Assembly (NCBI GenBank): GCA_026537415.1
Contig: JAFNMF010000030.1
Coordinates: 308,749-372,748, forward strand
Reading direction: 5' to 3'
DNA length: 64,000 bases
Origin: Acetobacteraceae bacterium B3987
GTDB lineage: Bacteria > Pseudomonadota > Alphaproteobacteria > Acetobacterales > Acetobacteraceae
This document shows, piece by piece, positions 63,968 to 64,000 of this stretch. Made by a program: the position numbers and the translations under genes. Each line of letters begins with the position of its first letter. The stretch's first letter is position 1. The notes below the pieces were generated by a model that worked only from the letters and a program-made list of their open reading frames with translations, made no database searches and had not been told where the DNA came from.

Positions 63968-64000
63968 TGGATGCGGGGGTAGGATTTGAACCTACGACCT
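63968..64000 (-). tRNA. tRNA, 3' part only; resembles initiator tRNA-Met
   Basis: The T arm GTAGG-TTCAAAT-CCTAC, the acceptor strand CCCCGCA and encoded CCA are present on the minus strand; the window cuts the rest. AGGTCGTAGG and CCCCGCA match initiator tRNA well. The discriminator base would be T rather than the usual A. The anticodon is not visible. Confidence 0.75.

Noticed and set aside
1-64000. Mobile elements, prophage, CRISPR arrays, toxin-antitoxin pairs or phage-defence genes
   Set aside because: No transposase, integrase, direct-repeat array, terminal repeats or defence-type domain was seen in any gene-free stretch or unexplained frame.

Overview
The window reads as an ordinary, gene-dense stretch of an alphaproteobacterial chromosome, most likely from an acetic acid bacterium (Rhodospirillales, Acetobacteraceae). 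Support comes from gene orders typical of that group: dusB-ntrC-ntrY-ntrX-hfq-hflX, chvI-chvG-rapZ, FYDLN protein/aroA-cmk-rpsA and 4.5S RNA-dnaX-ybaB-recR. The class II EPSP synthase, two sugar-porter paralogues and the style of the proteins fit too. The genus cannot be settled from the sequence alone. I see no insertion sequence, prophage, CRISPR array, integrase or rRNA operon.

Layout. 1-2.3 kb: 3'-truncated ilvE, then rplM-rpsI with a leader hairpin. 2.3-5.9 kb: an unknown membrane-anchored protein, tRNA-His and a SulP transporter. 5.9-13.2 kb: a dusB-ntrC-ntrY-ntrX-hfq-hflX run on the minus strand, with ntrB missing and ntrC reduced to a short remnant. 13.2-16.3 kb: an orphan gene, pyrD and a two-part glycosyltransferase. 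16.4-19.4 kb: two related sugar porters. 19.5-23.7 kb: zur, rapZ, chvG and chvI. 24-28.5 kb: grpE, a heptosyltransferase-like gene, thrS and infC; infC seems to start at a rare ATA codon. 28.6-33.2 kb: a methionine locus, with an ArsR/methyltransferase regulator and metF divergent from metE. An 11-bp-arm palindrome and a long structured leader lie between them. 33.3-37.3 kb: small envelope proteins and a fused M16 peptidase. 37.3-44.8 kb: a three-gene operon of large glycosyltransferases. 45-49 kb: rpsA, cmk, aroA. 49.2-54.2 kb: FYDLN protein, an exported chorismate-lyase-like protein, an SDR with an altered active site, recR, ybaB, dnaX and ffs. 54.2-58.1 kb: ggt, map and a D-Ala-D-Ala carboxypeptidase. 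58.4-61.2 kb: clpS-clpA. 61.2-63.9 kb: a DUF3465 protein, a class II cyclic-nucleotide phosphodiesterase and a Tat-exported DUF1460 protein. The window ends inside a tRNA that resembles initiator tRNA.

How the genes work together. Most are housekeeping: translation (rplM, rpsI, thrS, infC, rpsA, map, two tRNAs), proteostasis (grpE, clpS, clpA), DNA maintenance (dnaX, recR, ybaB) and biosynthesis (ilvE, pyrD, aroA, cmk, metE, metF). Sensing and regulation come from NtrYX, ChvIG, Zur, Hfq and RapZ. The glycosyltransferases, M16 peptidase, DacA-type enzyme, MliC-like and DUF1460 proteins point to active cell-envelope and surface-glycan work.

Best candidates for something not yet described: the structured metE leader with a possible anti-Shine-Dalgarno switch, the stripped-down Ntr cluster, the ATA start of infC, and the new C-terminal repeat module in the 1,125-residue glycosyltransferase. 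All were read by eye; no search or folding program was run.
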